Assembly (NCBI GenBank): GCA_045543655.1
Contig: JAZPXN010000078.1
Span: 5,775 to 69,774, forward strand
Reading direction: 5' to 3'
DNA from: RGIG995 sp045543655
GTDB lineage: Bacteria; Bacillota; Clostridia; Oscillospirales; UBA644
DNA length: 64,000 bases
The notes below the pieces were generated by a model. It was not told where the DNA came from, made no database searches, and was given only the letters and a program-made list of their open reading frames with translations. The position numbers and the translations under genes were made by a program. This document shows, piece by piece, positions 42,701-51,289 of the stretch; position 1 is the first letter of the stretch; every line of letters starts with the position of its first letter.

Positions 42701-45282
42701 GTATGCAGAAATACCGTGTCCGTGAAATCGCAAAAGATTTCAATTTGAAACCTCAGGATATTACGTCCTTGTTGGAGGCTCGTTTCGGTGAGGCTCCCGC
42801 CAATCAGCAGGCGGTTCTGAACGCCGATCAGCTGAATTATTTGTTCGATTATTTTATTCAGAAGAATCAGATCGCTTCCCTTGCTTTCTATTTCCAGGCT
42901 TATCAGGGGCAGGAGCCCTACGCCGTCAAAAAGCGTCGCGCTATGAAGGAAAAAGAGGAAAAGGAAGCGGAAGAGCGCCGCAAGGCGGAAGAGGCTGCCG
43001 CTGCGGAAGCTGCCCGCAAGGCAGAAGAAGCTGCCCGTAAAAAGGCAGAAGCCGAAGCCGCGCGGAAGAAGGCAGAGGAAGCGGAAAAGAAGGCTGCCGA
43101 AGAGGCCCGGAAGGCGGAAGAAGCCGCCAAGAAGGCCGCCGAGGACGAAGCGAAGAAAACCGCGGAAGCCGCCCGTAAGCAGCAGGCGAAGAAGCCCGCC
43201 GCCAAGCGTGACAACTTGAAGCGCGTGGAATTCCCTGCAAAACAGGATCAGGGACAGGGCAGCGTCAATATCGTTTCCGGAGAGGATAACCGCGCCGGAT
43301 ACGGCCGTGACGTGATGGTCGTCGATACCCGTAACGCCGCCGATTTTAACCAGGCTAAATACGACTCCCGCCTCGACGATATCGTCGGAAATAAGGGGAA
43401 CCGGGATTACGGCAAGAGCAAGCAGAAGATCAACAAAAAGAACAACAAAAAGCAGAACTTCCGGAGCAAGAAGGAAGACGAACAGGCTAAACTGAAGCGT
43501 ATGGAACAGTATGAAAAAGATAAGAAGAAGCATCTGAGCAACGTGGTTCTTCCCGAAAGCCTCTCGGTTTCCGAGCTCTCCGCAAAGCTACGCACCACCA
43601 ACGTGGAAGTGGTGAAAAAGCTGATGGAGCTTGGCATTATGGCCAGTGCCTCCCAGATTATTGATTACGATACTGCCGCACTCGTTGCGGAAGAATTGGG
43701 GGCGAAGGTCTCCAAGGAGGTTGTCGTTACCATCGAAGAGCAACTTTTCAACGATCACGAAGACGAAGAATCCGAATTGGAAACCCGTCCTCCCGTCGTC
43801 GTCGTTATGGGCCACGTTGACCACGGTAAGACGTCCCTGCTCGATGCGATCCGCAATACCAACGTTACCGCCGGCGAAGCCGGTGGGATTACCCAGCACA
43901 TCGGCGCTTACAGCATCCACGTCAACGATCACGACATCACCTTCCTCGATACCCCCGGTCACGCCGCATTTACCGCCATGCGTGCCCGCGGTGCGCAGGT
44001 TACCGACGTTGCGATCATCGTCGTTGCCGCCGACGACGGTATTATGCCTCAGACCGTAGAAGCAATCAACCATGCGAAAGCGGCAAACGTTCCCATCATC
44101 GTTGCCGTAAATAAAATGGATAAACCCACGGCAAACTATGATCGGGTGCTTCAGGCTTTGACTGAGCATGAGCTGGTTCCCGAAGAATGGGGCGGCGACA
44201 CGATCTGCGTCCCCGTTTCCGCTGCAAAGCACGAGGGGATCGATCAATTGCTGGAAATGATTCTTCTGGTCTCCGAGGTTGCCGATCTTAAGGCAAATCC
44301 CAACCGGGAAGCCAAGGGTACGGTCGTGGAAGCTAAGCTGGATAAGGGGCGCGGTCCCGTTGCCTCCGTTCTGATTACCAACGGTACGCTCCACTCCGGT
44401 GACGTTCTTGTTGCCGGCGCTTCCGTCGGCCGCGTCCGCGTGATGACGAACGATAAGGGAATGCGTATCAAGGAAGCAGGTCCCTCCACCCCCGTCGAAA
44501 TCATTGGTCTCTCCGACGTTCCCGCCGCAGGGGATCAGTTCGAGGTCGTTAAGGATGAAAAGATGGCCCGAGAACTGGTAGAAAAGCGTAAGTTCGAGCA
44601 GAAGCAGGAGACCTTCCAGGATCGTGCGAAGGTATCCCTCGACGAACTGTTCTCCCAGATCCAGACCGGAGATGTGAAGACGCTGAATCTCATCGTCAAG
44701 GCCGATGTTCAGGGGTCCGTGGAAGCCGTCCGCTCTTCTTTGCTGAAGCTGTCCAACGACGAAGTAAAGGTAAAGGTGATTCACAACGCCGTTGGCGCCA
44801 TTACCGAATCCGACGTTATGCTGGCGCAAGCCTCCAACGCTATTATCATCGGCTTTAACGTTCGCCCCGACGGGAACGTTCGTGCCCAGGCCGAAAAGGA
44901 CAAAGTTGATATTCGTCTCTACCGTATCATCTACGATTGCATTGAGGAAATGGAAGCCGCCCTCAAGGGGATGCTGGCGCCCAAATTCACCGAAAACGTG
45001 CTTGGTCATGCGGAGGTCCGTCAGACCTTCCGTGTCTCCGGTGTCGGTACTATTTGCGGTTGTTACGTGAAAGACGGTAAGATCGTCCGTTCCGCCCAGG
45101 TCCGCCTGGTACGCGACGGTATCGTAGTGTACGAGGGCAAGATCGACTCGCTGAAGCGCTTCAAGGATGACGCCAAGGAAGTTGCCGAAGGCTTTGAATG
45201 CGGTATCGGTCTTGATAAGTTCAACGACGTCAAGGAAGGCGACGTGATCGAAGCCTACCTGATGGAAGAAATCAAGGATTAA
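42697..45282 (+). CDS. infB: Translation initiation factor IF-2
   Basis: 861-residue GTPase that brings fMet-tRNA to the 30S subunit. An N-terminal domain (RVREIAKDFNL) is followed by a low-complexity A/K/E region (about 85-165), an IF2-N helix pair, then the G domain with GHVDHGKTS (P-loop), DTPGH and NKMD, and domains II-IV. ATG 42697 overlaps ylxQ by 4 nt and has AGGAGG at 42684-42689; ATG 42703 is an alternative. Confidence 0.97.
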   Translation: MSMQKYRVREIAKDFNLKPQDITSLLEARFGEAPANQQAVLNADQLNYLFDYFIQKNQIASLAFYFQAYQGQEPYAVKKRRAMKEKEEKEAEERRKAEEAAAAEAARKAEEAARKKAEAEAARKKAEEAEKKAAEEARKAEEAAKKAAEDEAKKTAEAARKQQAKKPAAKRDNLKRVEFPAKQDQGQGSVNIVSGEDNRAGYGRDVMVVDTRNAADFNQAKYDSRLDDIVGNKGNRDYGKSKQKINKKNNKKQNFRSKKEDEQAKLKRMEQYEKDKKKHLSNVVLPESLSVSELSAKLRTTNVEVVKKLMELGIMASASQIIDYDTAALVAEELGAKVSKEVVVTIEEQLFNDHEDEESELETRPPVVVVMGHVDHGKTSLLDAIRNTNVTAGEAGGITQHIGAYSIHVNDHDITFLDTPGHAAFTAMRARGAQVTDVAIIVVAADDGIMPQTVEAINHAKAANVPIIVAVNKMDKPTANYDRVLQALTEHELVPEEWGGDTICVPVSAAKHEGIDQLLEMILLVSEVADLKANPNREAKGTVVEAKLDKGRGPVASVLITNGTLHSGDVLVAGASVGRVRVMTNDKGMRIKEAGPSTPVEIIGLSDVPAAGDQFEVVKDEKMARELVEKRKFEQKQETFQDRAKVSLDELFSQIQTGDVKTLNLIVKADVQGSVEAVRSSLLKLSNDEVKVKVIHNAVGAITESDVMLAQASNAIIIGFNVRPDGNVRAQAEKDKVDIRLYRIIYDCIEEMEAALKGMLAPKFTENVLGHAEVRQTFRVSGVGTICGCYVKDGKIVRSAQVRLVRDGIVVYEGKIDSLKRFKDDAKEVAEGFECGIGLDKFNDVKEGDVIEAYLMEEIKD
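42940..43200 (+). repeat. Low-complexity A/K/E/R coding repeat in IF-2
   Basis: Degenerate tandem blocks encoding EEARKAEEAAKK-like units, predicted as a charged helix or flexible linker. IF-2 N-termini are often of this kind and vary in length between strains. Confidence 0.8.
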
Positions 45283-45306
45283 CCGATTTTATCGGAAAGG
45301 ATAGTT

Positions 45307-45657
45307 ATGGGATCGAATTTTAAGCAGAATAGAGTCAATGAAGAGATCAAACGTGCCGTGGCTTCGATCCTTTCGGAAGTCAAGGATCCCCGGATCCCTC
45401 CCATGCCCACAGTGGTCTCCGTGGAGGTTTCGGGGGACTTGAAATACGCTAAGATCTATCTCAGTTTTCTTGGGAATTACGACGAAGCTGAAGTCCGCAA
45501 GGGGCTGAAGGCCTGTACCGGGTACGTGCGCCGCCGGATCGGAGAAACGGTTCGAATGCGCAGTACTCCGGAACCGATCTTTATTCTGGACCACTCTCTC
45601 GAACAGGGGATCCGGATCAGTGAGATTCTCAAAAAATTGGATAACGGAAACGATTGA
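45307..45657 (+). CDS. rbfA: Ribosome-binding factor A
   Basis: 116-residue KH-type 30S maturation factor. RVNEEIKRAVASILSEVKDPR at the N-terminus and VRRRIGETVRMRSTPEP are family features. ATG 45307 is 24 nt after infB with GGAAAGG upstream. nrnA follows after 2 nt. Confidence 0.96.
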   Translation: MGSNFKQNRVNEEIKRAVASILSEVKDPRIPPMPTVVSVEVSGDLKYAKIYLSFLGNYDEAEVRKGLKACTGYVRRRIGETVRMRSTPEPIFILDHSLEQGIRISEILKKLDNGND

Positions 45658-45659
45658 TT

Positions 45660-46625
45660 ATGAATCAGGAGTATATTAACGCTTTCCGGGATCTGATGGA
45701 TATGGACGACGTTCTCATCCTCGTCCATCGGAACCCGGACGGCGACTGCCTCGGTGCAGCCTACGCGCTGAAACGGGCCTTTGAAAACCGTGGCCGTCGG
45801 GTTTGCGTTGCTGCTACCGGAACCGTGGATCGTAATCTGCGGGATATTACCGACGGTGCAGAAGAATTGAAGCCTCGATTTTTACCTTCCGCCATCGTTT
45901 CGGTGGACGTGGCTACGCAGCAGATGCTGGGGCCGGATCTTGCTCAATATGCGGATTCGGTGGATTATAATATTGATCATCATTATACGAATACGGAATA
46001 CGCTCGCACCAATATTGTTTTTGGCTCCGCTTCTTCTGCGGGGGAGGTCCTTTTTGACCTTTTTGTTGCCTGTGATATGGAGATCGACGACGTAATGGCC
46101 GAAAAGCTTTACGCCGCCATTGCCTTTGATACCGGCTGCTTTCGGTATTCGAACACGACGGCGCACACCCACGCCGTGGTTGCGGAATTGATGAAGCACT
46201 CTTTTGACGCTCCTGCTGTGGTGCGAAAAATGTTTGACGTGGTGCCCCTGCGCCAGTTGAAGATGGAGAGGGCGGCTCTTGAAGCTTTGCAGATCTTTCA
46301 TGACGGTGCCGTGATCCTTTTGCCCATTACGCGGGTGATGCTGGAGGAGAATGGGGCTGCCGACGAGGACGTTTCCGGAATGGTTTCCCTGATTCGTCGT
46401 ATTGAAGGCGCCGTTGTCTGCGCCACCTTGAAGGAGACGAAAGAGGGCGACGTCAAAGTATCTCTCCGCTCTGCAGACGACGTATTCGACGTATCTGCCG
46501 TTGCTGCCGTATTTGGCGGTGGCGGTCACGTGAAGGCTTCCGGATGCCTGATCAAGGCCTCTATGGAGGATGCGACCGCCCGGTTGCTTGCCGCCATCGA
46601 AGCCCGTCTGCCCGGAAAGGAGTAA
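45660..46625 (+). CDS. nrnA: Bifunctional oligoribonuclease/PAP phosphatase NrnA (DHH family)
   Basis: 321-residue DHH/DHHA1 phosphoesterase that degrades nanoRNA and dephosphorylates 3'-phosphoadenosine 5'-phosphate; related enzymes act on pApA and c-di-AMP products. Motifs: HRNPDGDCLG, SVDVA, NIDHHYTN, and the C-terminal GGGGHVKASG. ATG 45660 is chosen with GGAAACG upstream; TTG 45654 is less likely. Position between rbfA and truB is conserved. Confidence 0.95.
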   Translation: MNQEYINAFRDLMDMDDVLILVHRNPDGDCLGAAYALKRAFENRGRRVCVAATGTVDRNLRDITDGAEELKPRFLPSAIVSVDVATQQMLGPDLAQYADSVDYNIDHHYTNTEYARTNIVFGSASSAGEVLFDLFVACDMEIDDVMAEKLYAAIAFDTGCFRYSNTTAHTHAVVAELMKHSFDAPAVVRKMFDVVPLRQLKMERAALEALQIFHDGAVILLPITRVMLEENGAADEDVSGMVSLIRRIEGAVVCATLKETKEGDVKVSLRSADDVFDVSAVAAVFGGGGHVKASGCLIKASMEDATARLLAAIEARLPGKE

Positions 46626-46628
46626 GCC

Positions 46629-47504
46629 GTGATTCTTCTTGTGGATAAGCCTGCCGGGATGACCTCCCAAAAGGTCGTTGCAAAAATCAAACACGCCTCT
46701 GTGCATAAGTTAAAGATCGGGCACACGGGGACTCTGGACCCGATGTGTACCGGTCTTTTGCCGGTTTTAACTGATCGGGATACCAAACTGACCCAATATT
46801 TCCCCCATCGCAAGTCGTATCTTGCTTCCGTCCGCTTCGGTCTGAAAACCGATACCGGGGACGTAACGGGGGAGACGCTTGAGACCTCCGACCTTCCGAC
46901 GGAAGATCAATTTCGTGAGGTTCTGCCTAAAATGGTCGGGCCGTGCCTCCAGATCCCACCCATGTATTCTGCCGTTCACGTGGAGGGAAAGCGACTTTAT
47001 GAGCTTGCCCGCATGGGCGTAGAGGTGAAACGGGAGCCCCGGCAGATTGAAATATTTGATCTTGCTTACGTGGATCGGCTCGCAGAAGATGAGTTCCGTT
47101 TCTCGGTTACCTGCTCTACCGGTACTTATATTCGCACGTTGTGCGAGGATATTGCCGCAAAAATGGGGCTTTGTGCCACCATGTCAGCCCTTCGTCGTAC
47201 CCAGTCCAACGGGTTTGCTCTTTCCGACGCCCATTCGCTTGATGAGGTTCTTTCTCTTGCGGAGCAGGATCGGCTTCGAGAGATTGCGGTCCCCACCGAG
47301 TCTGCGTTTTCGCATTTACCTGCCGTTACCGTGCCGGAAAGCGGAAGACGCTACTATTTGAACGGAGGGCTTCTTACTCTGAACCGGCTGTCCCCGGTTC
47401 CGGATTCCGTCGGGCTATATCGCGCTTATGCCGAAGACGGCCGCTTTATCGGCCTTCTTGAGGTGAAAGACGGAGTTTCAAAATCCGTATTTTCCATTGA
47501 CTGA
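46629..47504 (+). CDS. truB: tRNA pseudouridine55 synthase
   Basis: 291-residue enzyme that makes pseudouridine 55 in the T-loop of tRNA. The catalytic Asp lies in KIGHTGTLDPMCTG, and the KPAGMTSQKVV start, PPMYSAVHVEGKRLYELAR and TGTYIRTLCEDI stretches are diagnostic. The GTG start at 46629 has GGAAAGGAG at 46615-46623. ribF follows after 24 nt. Confidence 0.97.
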   Translation: MILLVDKPAGMTSQKVVAKIKHASVHKLKIGHTGTLDPMCTGLLPVLTDRDTKLTQYFPHRKSYLASVRFGLKTDTGDVTGETLETSDLPTEDQFREVLPKMVGPCLQIPPMYSAVHVEGKRLYELARMGVEVKREPRQIEIFDLAYVDRLAEDEFRFSVTCSTGTYIRTLCEDIAAKMGLCATMSALRRTQSNGFALSDAHSLDEVLSLAEQDRLREIAVPTESAFSHLPAVTVPESGRRYYLNGGLLTLNRLSPVPDSVGLYRAYAEDGRFIGLLEVKDGVSKSVFSID

Positions 47505-47528
47505 TTTTTTAGAGGGGAGGTCTTTTCT

Positions 47529-48407
47529 ATGTCCGTTGTCACGGTTGGTGATTTTGACGGGGTTCATCTTGGACATCGAAGCTTGCTCCGTGCCGTGGTG
47601 TCTATGGCGGAGACTATCGGGGAGCCTTCCGTTGCCCTTACCTTTGATCGCAATACGAAAACAGCCCTGGGAAAGACTCCGGAGCTTTACCTGACCGACA
47701 GGGAAGAGAAATGCTCCTTGATTTTGGGTGAGGGAATTGAGGACGTTTGCATCGTACCTTTCGACGAATCTTTTCGTGAGAAATCTCCGGAAGAATTTCT
47801 GATTTTTCTGAAAGAGCGATGGGGGTGCAACCACCTTGTAGGCGGAGAGGATTTCCGCTTTGGCAAAAACGGCATGGGGGGCTTGACTGACGGTGCCGTG
47901 GTTTGCGGGATTCGTCAGCACGTGGTGGATCTAAAATCCGATCTGGTAAAAATCTCTTCCTCTGCCATCCGCGCCGCCTTGGGAGACGGTTTGATTGAGC
48001 GGGCCAACTCCTGGCTCGGCCATACGTATTCAGTCTCCGGAAGGGTGATTGAGGGGAAGCATCTCGGTCGCACGATCGGATTCCCAACGGTAAATATAGA
48101 AGCGCCGGCCGGAAAGGTTCTGCCTTGCAACGGCGTATACGTCACCGAAACCCTGCTTGATGGGAAGATCTACCGCTCTGTGACGAACGTAGGAGTTCGG
48201 CCGACGGTGGGATCCTCCAACCTCAGGAACGTGGAGACTCATATTCTCTACGCGGACGGCGATTTTTACGGCAGAGAAATTACGGTTCGCTTTCTTTCAC
48301 GACTCCGGGACGAAAAGCGTTTTTCGAATCTTGGAGAGCTGATGCAGCAGCTTCGCATCGATCGGGATATGGCTTTTTCTTGGCACAATCCGGAACATTT
48401 TTCGTGA
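47529..48407 (+). CDS. ribF: Bifunctional riboflavin kinase/FAD synthetase
   Basis: 292-residue enzyme making FMN and FAD from riboflavin. The N-terminal FMN adenylyltransferase domain starts with VTVGDFDGVHLGHRSLL; the C-terminal kinase domain (about 180-292) has VIEGKHLGRTIGFPTVNI. Start ATG 47529. Last gene of the rimP operon; no clear terminator follows, and the next promoter is 59 nt downstream. Confidence 0.95.
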   Translation: MSVVTVGDFDGVHLGHRSLLRAVVSMAETIGEPSVALTFDRNTKTALGKTPELYLTDREEKCSLILGEGIEDVCIVPFDESFREKSPEEFLIFLKERWGCNHLVGGEDFRFGKNGMGGLTDGAVVCGIRQHVVDLKSDLVKISSSAIRAALGDGLIERANSWLGHTYSVSGRVIEGKHLGRTIGFPTVNIEAPAGKVLPCNGVYVTETLLDGKIYRSVTNVGVRPTVGSSNLRNVETHILYADGDFYGREITVRFLSRLRDEKRFSNLGELMQQLRIDRDMAFSWHNPEHFS

Positions 48408-48465
48408 TTATGCATAATAAACGAAGTTTTCGGGGTGTTTTCGGTAATATGTCACAAAAATAACC

Positions 48466-48494
48466 TTGATTTTTTGTGTAAAATATGGTATACT
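48466..48494 (+). promoter_or_regulatory. Sigma-A promoter of the regulator-ftsEX operon
   Basis: TTGATT at 48466-48471, 17-nt spacer, TATACT at 48489-48494, with extended -10 TG at 48486-48487. It leaves a 100-nt untranslated leader before the start at 48601, in which I see no clear riboswitch. Confidence 0.85.
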
Positions 48495-48600
48495 ATAGTG
48501 GAAGTTGACCAACATATTTGTATTTCAGCCTACCAAGCACATCAATTTTCACAACTGCGTTGTCTCTTCAAAAACGGGAAAAAAGGATTGGGAAGAAAAA

Positions 48601-49686
48601 ATGTCAACAAAAATTTACCAGGAATTGATCCAGAAAACGAGGGACGTCACCGACCGTGTTATCGGCGTTGTGGACGAGACCCGCTCTATCGTGGCCTGCA
48701 GTGATCTCGCTATGATCGGCCAGGTGGTTGATGCGAACGTTGCGGAATATTTCACGATGTCCGACGTTGCGGTGATCAACGGCTATACATACCGCGTGAT
48801 CGGTTCCCGGGTTAAGTGCGAGAGCTTTGTTTTCGTGAAAGGGGCGGATTCCGCTGCGGAAACGTTGTCCGGAGTTCTTTCTCTCTCTTTCAATACGATC
48901 AAAGAGTATCACGATGAAAAGTACGACAAAGGGAACTTTGTCAAAAACGTTATGCTTGAAAATATCCTTCCCGGTGACATCTACCCGAAGAGCAAGGAGC
49001 TGCACTTTAACGGGGACATCCCCCGGGTCGTGATCCTGATTCGTCTCGTGGACCGGACCGAAGTTTTTGCCTACGATATCGTCCAGAATCTCTTTCCTGA
49101 AAAGACGAAAGATTTCGTCGTCAACGTTGGGGAGAACGATATTGCTCTCGTCAAAGAGGTCAAGGCCGGCGTTCAGCAGAAGGATCTGGAGAAACTGGCC
49201 CGCTCCATCGTCGACACCTTAAACTCCGAGTTCTATACTCGCGCCGTGGTTGGGATCGGGACGGTTATCAGCAATCTTCGTGAACTTTCCCGTTCGTATA
49301 AGGAGGCACAGGTTGCAATCGAGGTCGGCAAGGTCTTCGACGTGGAAAAAGTCATTATGAGTTATTCCAACCTCGGGATCGGCCGTCTGATTTATTATCT
49401 TCCCAATACGCTCTGCAATATGTTCCTTGCTGAGGTCTTCAAGAAGGGCTCCATTGAATCCCTGGATCACGAAACGCTTTTCACGATCCAAAAGTTTTTT
49501 GAAAATAACCTAAACGTGTCCGAAACTTCCCGCAAACTCTTCGTTCACCGCAATACGTTGGTGTATCGGTTGGAAAAGATCCGCCGCCTGACCGGATTGG
49601 ATTTGAAGCAGTTTGATCACGCTATCGTATTTAAGGTGGCCCTGATGGTGCGGAAGTATCTGGATTCCAACCCGACGAAGTATTGA
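48601..49686 (+). CDS. PucR/CdaR-type helix-turn-helix regulator
   Basis: 361-residue regulator with a C-terminal PucR-type HTH (about 300-350): LNVSETSRKLFVHRNTLVYR and LEKIRRLTGLDLKQFDHA. The middle part resembles the GGDEF-like/CdaR central domain; the N-terminal 120 residues are a possible small-molecule sensing region (CSDLAMIGQVVDAN). The signal is unknown. ATG 48601 is chosen with GGAAG at 48591-48595; an upstream in-frame TTG 48505 has no ribosome site. It is 13 nt before ftsE and probably cotranscribed, so it may control the division/cell-wall genes that follow, or itself. Confidence 0.85.
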   Translation: MSTKIYQELIQKTRDVTDRVIGVVDETRSIVACSDLAMIGQVVDANVAEYFTMSDVAVINGYTYRVIGSRVKCESFVFVKGADSAAETLSGVLSLSFNTIKEYHDEKYDKGNFVKNVMLENILPGDIYPKSKELHFNGDIPRVVILIRLVDRTEVFAYDIVQNLFPEKTKDFVVNVGENDIALVKEVKAGVQQKDLEKLARSIVDTLNSEFYTRAVVGIGTVISNLRELSRSYKEAQVAIEVGKVFDVEKVIMSYSNLGIGRLIYYLPNTLCNMFLAEVFKKGSIESLDHETLFTIQKFFENNLNVSETSRKLFVHRNTLVYRLEKIRRLTGLDLKQFDHAIVFKVALMVRKYLDSNPTKY

Positions 49687-49699
49687 TCGGAGGCTCGTT

Positions 49700-50389
49700 T
49701 TGATCCAGTTTATCAACGTTTTCAAAAAGTACCCGAAATCGGGGACTATGGCGTTGCGCAAGGTGAATCTCACCATTGAAGACGGAGAATTCGTCTTCAT
49801 TACGGGGAATTCCGGCGCCGGGAAATCCACAATGGTGCACCTTCTGACCTGTGAGGATTTTCCGTCGAAGGGTGACGTGATCGTGGACGGTGTGAATACC
49901 CGTCACCTGTCCCGCCGTCAAATTCCCAAGTATCGCCGCAGAATCGGCATCGTTTTTCAGGACTTTCGTCTGATTCCCAATCTTACCGTTTACGATAATA
50001 TTGCCTTTACGCTCCGCGTGGTGGGGCGCCGTCGGAAGGAGATTGCCCGCCGGGTTGAGCGCGCCATGGAATTGGTCGGACTGACGCATAAGGCGAAGGT
50101 GTATCCCGATCAGCTTTCCGGCGGTGAGCAGCAGCGTGTTGCCGTTGCCCGTGCCATCGTCAACAGTCCCTCCCTGATCATTGCCGACGAACCCACCGGG
50201 AACGTAGATCCATCCCTTTCCGTGGAGATTATGAATATGTTACTCCGCATCAACGAAATGGGAATTACCGTCGTCGTGGTCACTCACGAGCAGCATCTGG
50301 TTGACCAGATGGACAAGCGTGTGCTTCGTATTGAAAAGGGACGTCTCGTTTCGGATACGTCGGAAGAACCGGAGGAGGAAGAAGCATGA
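49700..50389 (+). CDS. ftsE: Cell-division ATP-binding protein FtsE
   Basis: 229-residue ABC ATPase that with FtsX activates peptidoglycan hydrolases at the septum or lateral wall. Walker A GNSGAGKST at residues 36-44, signature LSGGEQQR and Walker B LIIADEPTGN. The TTG start at 49700 is preceded by ATCGGAGGC. A Glu-rich tail (EEPEEEEA) ends it. Overlaps ftsX by 4 nt. Confidence 0.97.
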   Translation: MIQFINVFKKYPKSGTMALRKVNLTIEDGEFVFITGNSGAGKSTMVHLLTCEDFPSKGDVIVDGVNTRHLSRRQIPKYRRRIGIVFQDFRLIPNLTVYDNIAFTLRVVGRRRKEIARRVERAMELVGLTHKAKVYPDQLSGGEQQRVAVARAIVNSPSLIIADEPTGNVDPSLSVEIMNMLLRINEMGITVVVVTHEQHLVDQMDKRVLRIEKGRLVSDTSEEPEEEEA

Positions 50390-51261
50390 GTTTTGACAGC
50401 CTTTGGTTCCTCATTAAGAGTGCGGTGAATAATCTTTACCGTAATTTCCTTCTTACGGTGGCCTCCGTCACGGTCCTCACGATCTGCCTTACCTTGCTTG
50501 GATGTACCACGTTGGTTATTCAGAACGTAAATCTTTTCGTGGAAGAGATCGGAGAGAGCCGCATCGCCGTTTTTTTGGAAGAAGATATGGACGATCTGGA
50601 TACCGTCCGTTTTAAAGAAGAATTGATTGCTATCGGAAACGTTGGGAACGTTACCTACGAGACGAAAGAGCAGGCGCTGTCCAATTATCTGGAATCTCTC
50701 GGCGACGGTACCGGCATGGAAGAAGCCCTTGACGCAGATACCTTCCGCGCTTCCATGATCTTTGAAATTATGGATCTTTCCAAGTACGATCAAACCCTTT
50801 ATGAGATCGGAAAACTGGACGGCGTCGGAGAAATTCAGGAGCGCCGTGACGTGGTAGAGGGTATTCTTGAGATTCGCCAGGTCATCACCTTCCTCTCCAT
50901 CTGGGTCATCGCCCTGTTTTTCGTGGTTTCCATGTTTATTATTATGAACTCCGTAAAGCTTTCGGTCTATGCCCGGCGGTTGGAGATCAACATTATGAAA
51001 TACGTTGGTGCTACCGACTTTTTCATTCAGTTGCCTTATTTTATTGAAGGTATGATTATCGGTCTTATGGCCGGCGTAATCTCTTTCTTCGTTCAGTTTT
51101 ACGTTTATACTGCCGTTCTGTTCCCCATTCTTTCCGAGTTTTTTACCCCCATTTCCTTTACGGCCAATCTGACCTATTGGATTCTGTTCTTCCTGGTAGG
51201 CGGGGTTTTGATCGGCATTATCGGTTCCGTTTACCCGGTGAAGAAATATCTTAAAGTTTAA
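50386..51261 (+). CDS. ftsX: Cell-division permease-like protein FtsX
   Basis: 291-residue membrane protein with four transmembrane helices (about 22-42, 170-192, 222-245, 265-288) and a large extracellular domain between the first two that contacts the hydrolase activator. The VYARRLEINIMKYVGATDFFI coupling helix before the third helix is conserved. ATG 50386 with GGAGGAGGAAG upstream. Followed after 28 nt by an EnvC-like M23 protein. Confidence 0.96.
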   Translation: MSFDSLWFLIKSAVNNLYRNFLLTVASVTVLTICLTLLGCTTLVIQNVNLFVEEIGESRIAVFLEEDMDDLDTVRFKEELIAIGNVGNVTYETKEQALSNYLESLGDGTGMEEALDADTFRASMIFEIMDLSKYDQTLYEIGKLDGVGEIQERRDVVEGILEIRQVITFLSIWVIALFFVVSMFIIMNSVKLSVYARRLEINIMKYVGATDFFIQLPYFIEGMIIGLMAGVISFFVQFYVYTAVLFPILSEFFTPISFTANLTYWILFFLVGGVLIGIIGSVYPVKKYLKV

Positions 51262-51289
51262 TCCGTTTCCTATTTTTTAAGGTGGTTTT

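Noticed and set aside
42940..43200. Tandem repeat as a possible mobile or phase-variable element
   Set aside because: It stays in frame within infB and matches the known low-complexity N-terminal linker of IF-2.
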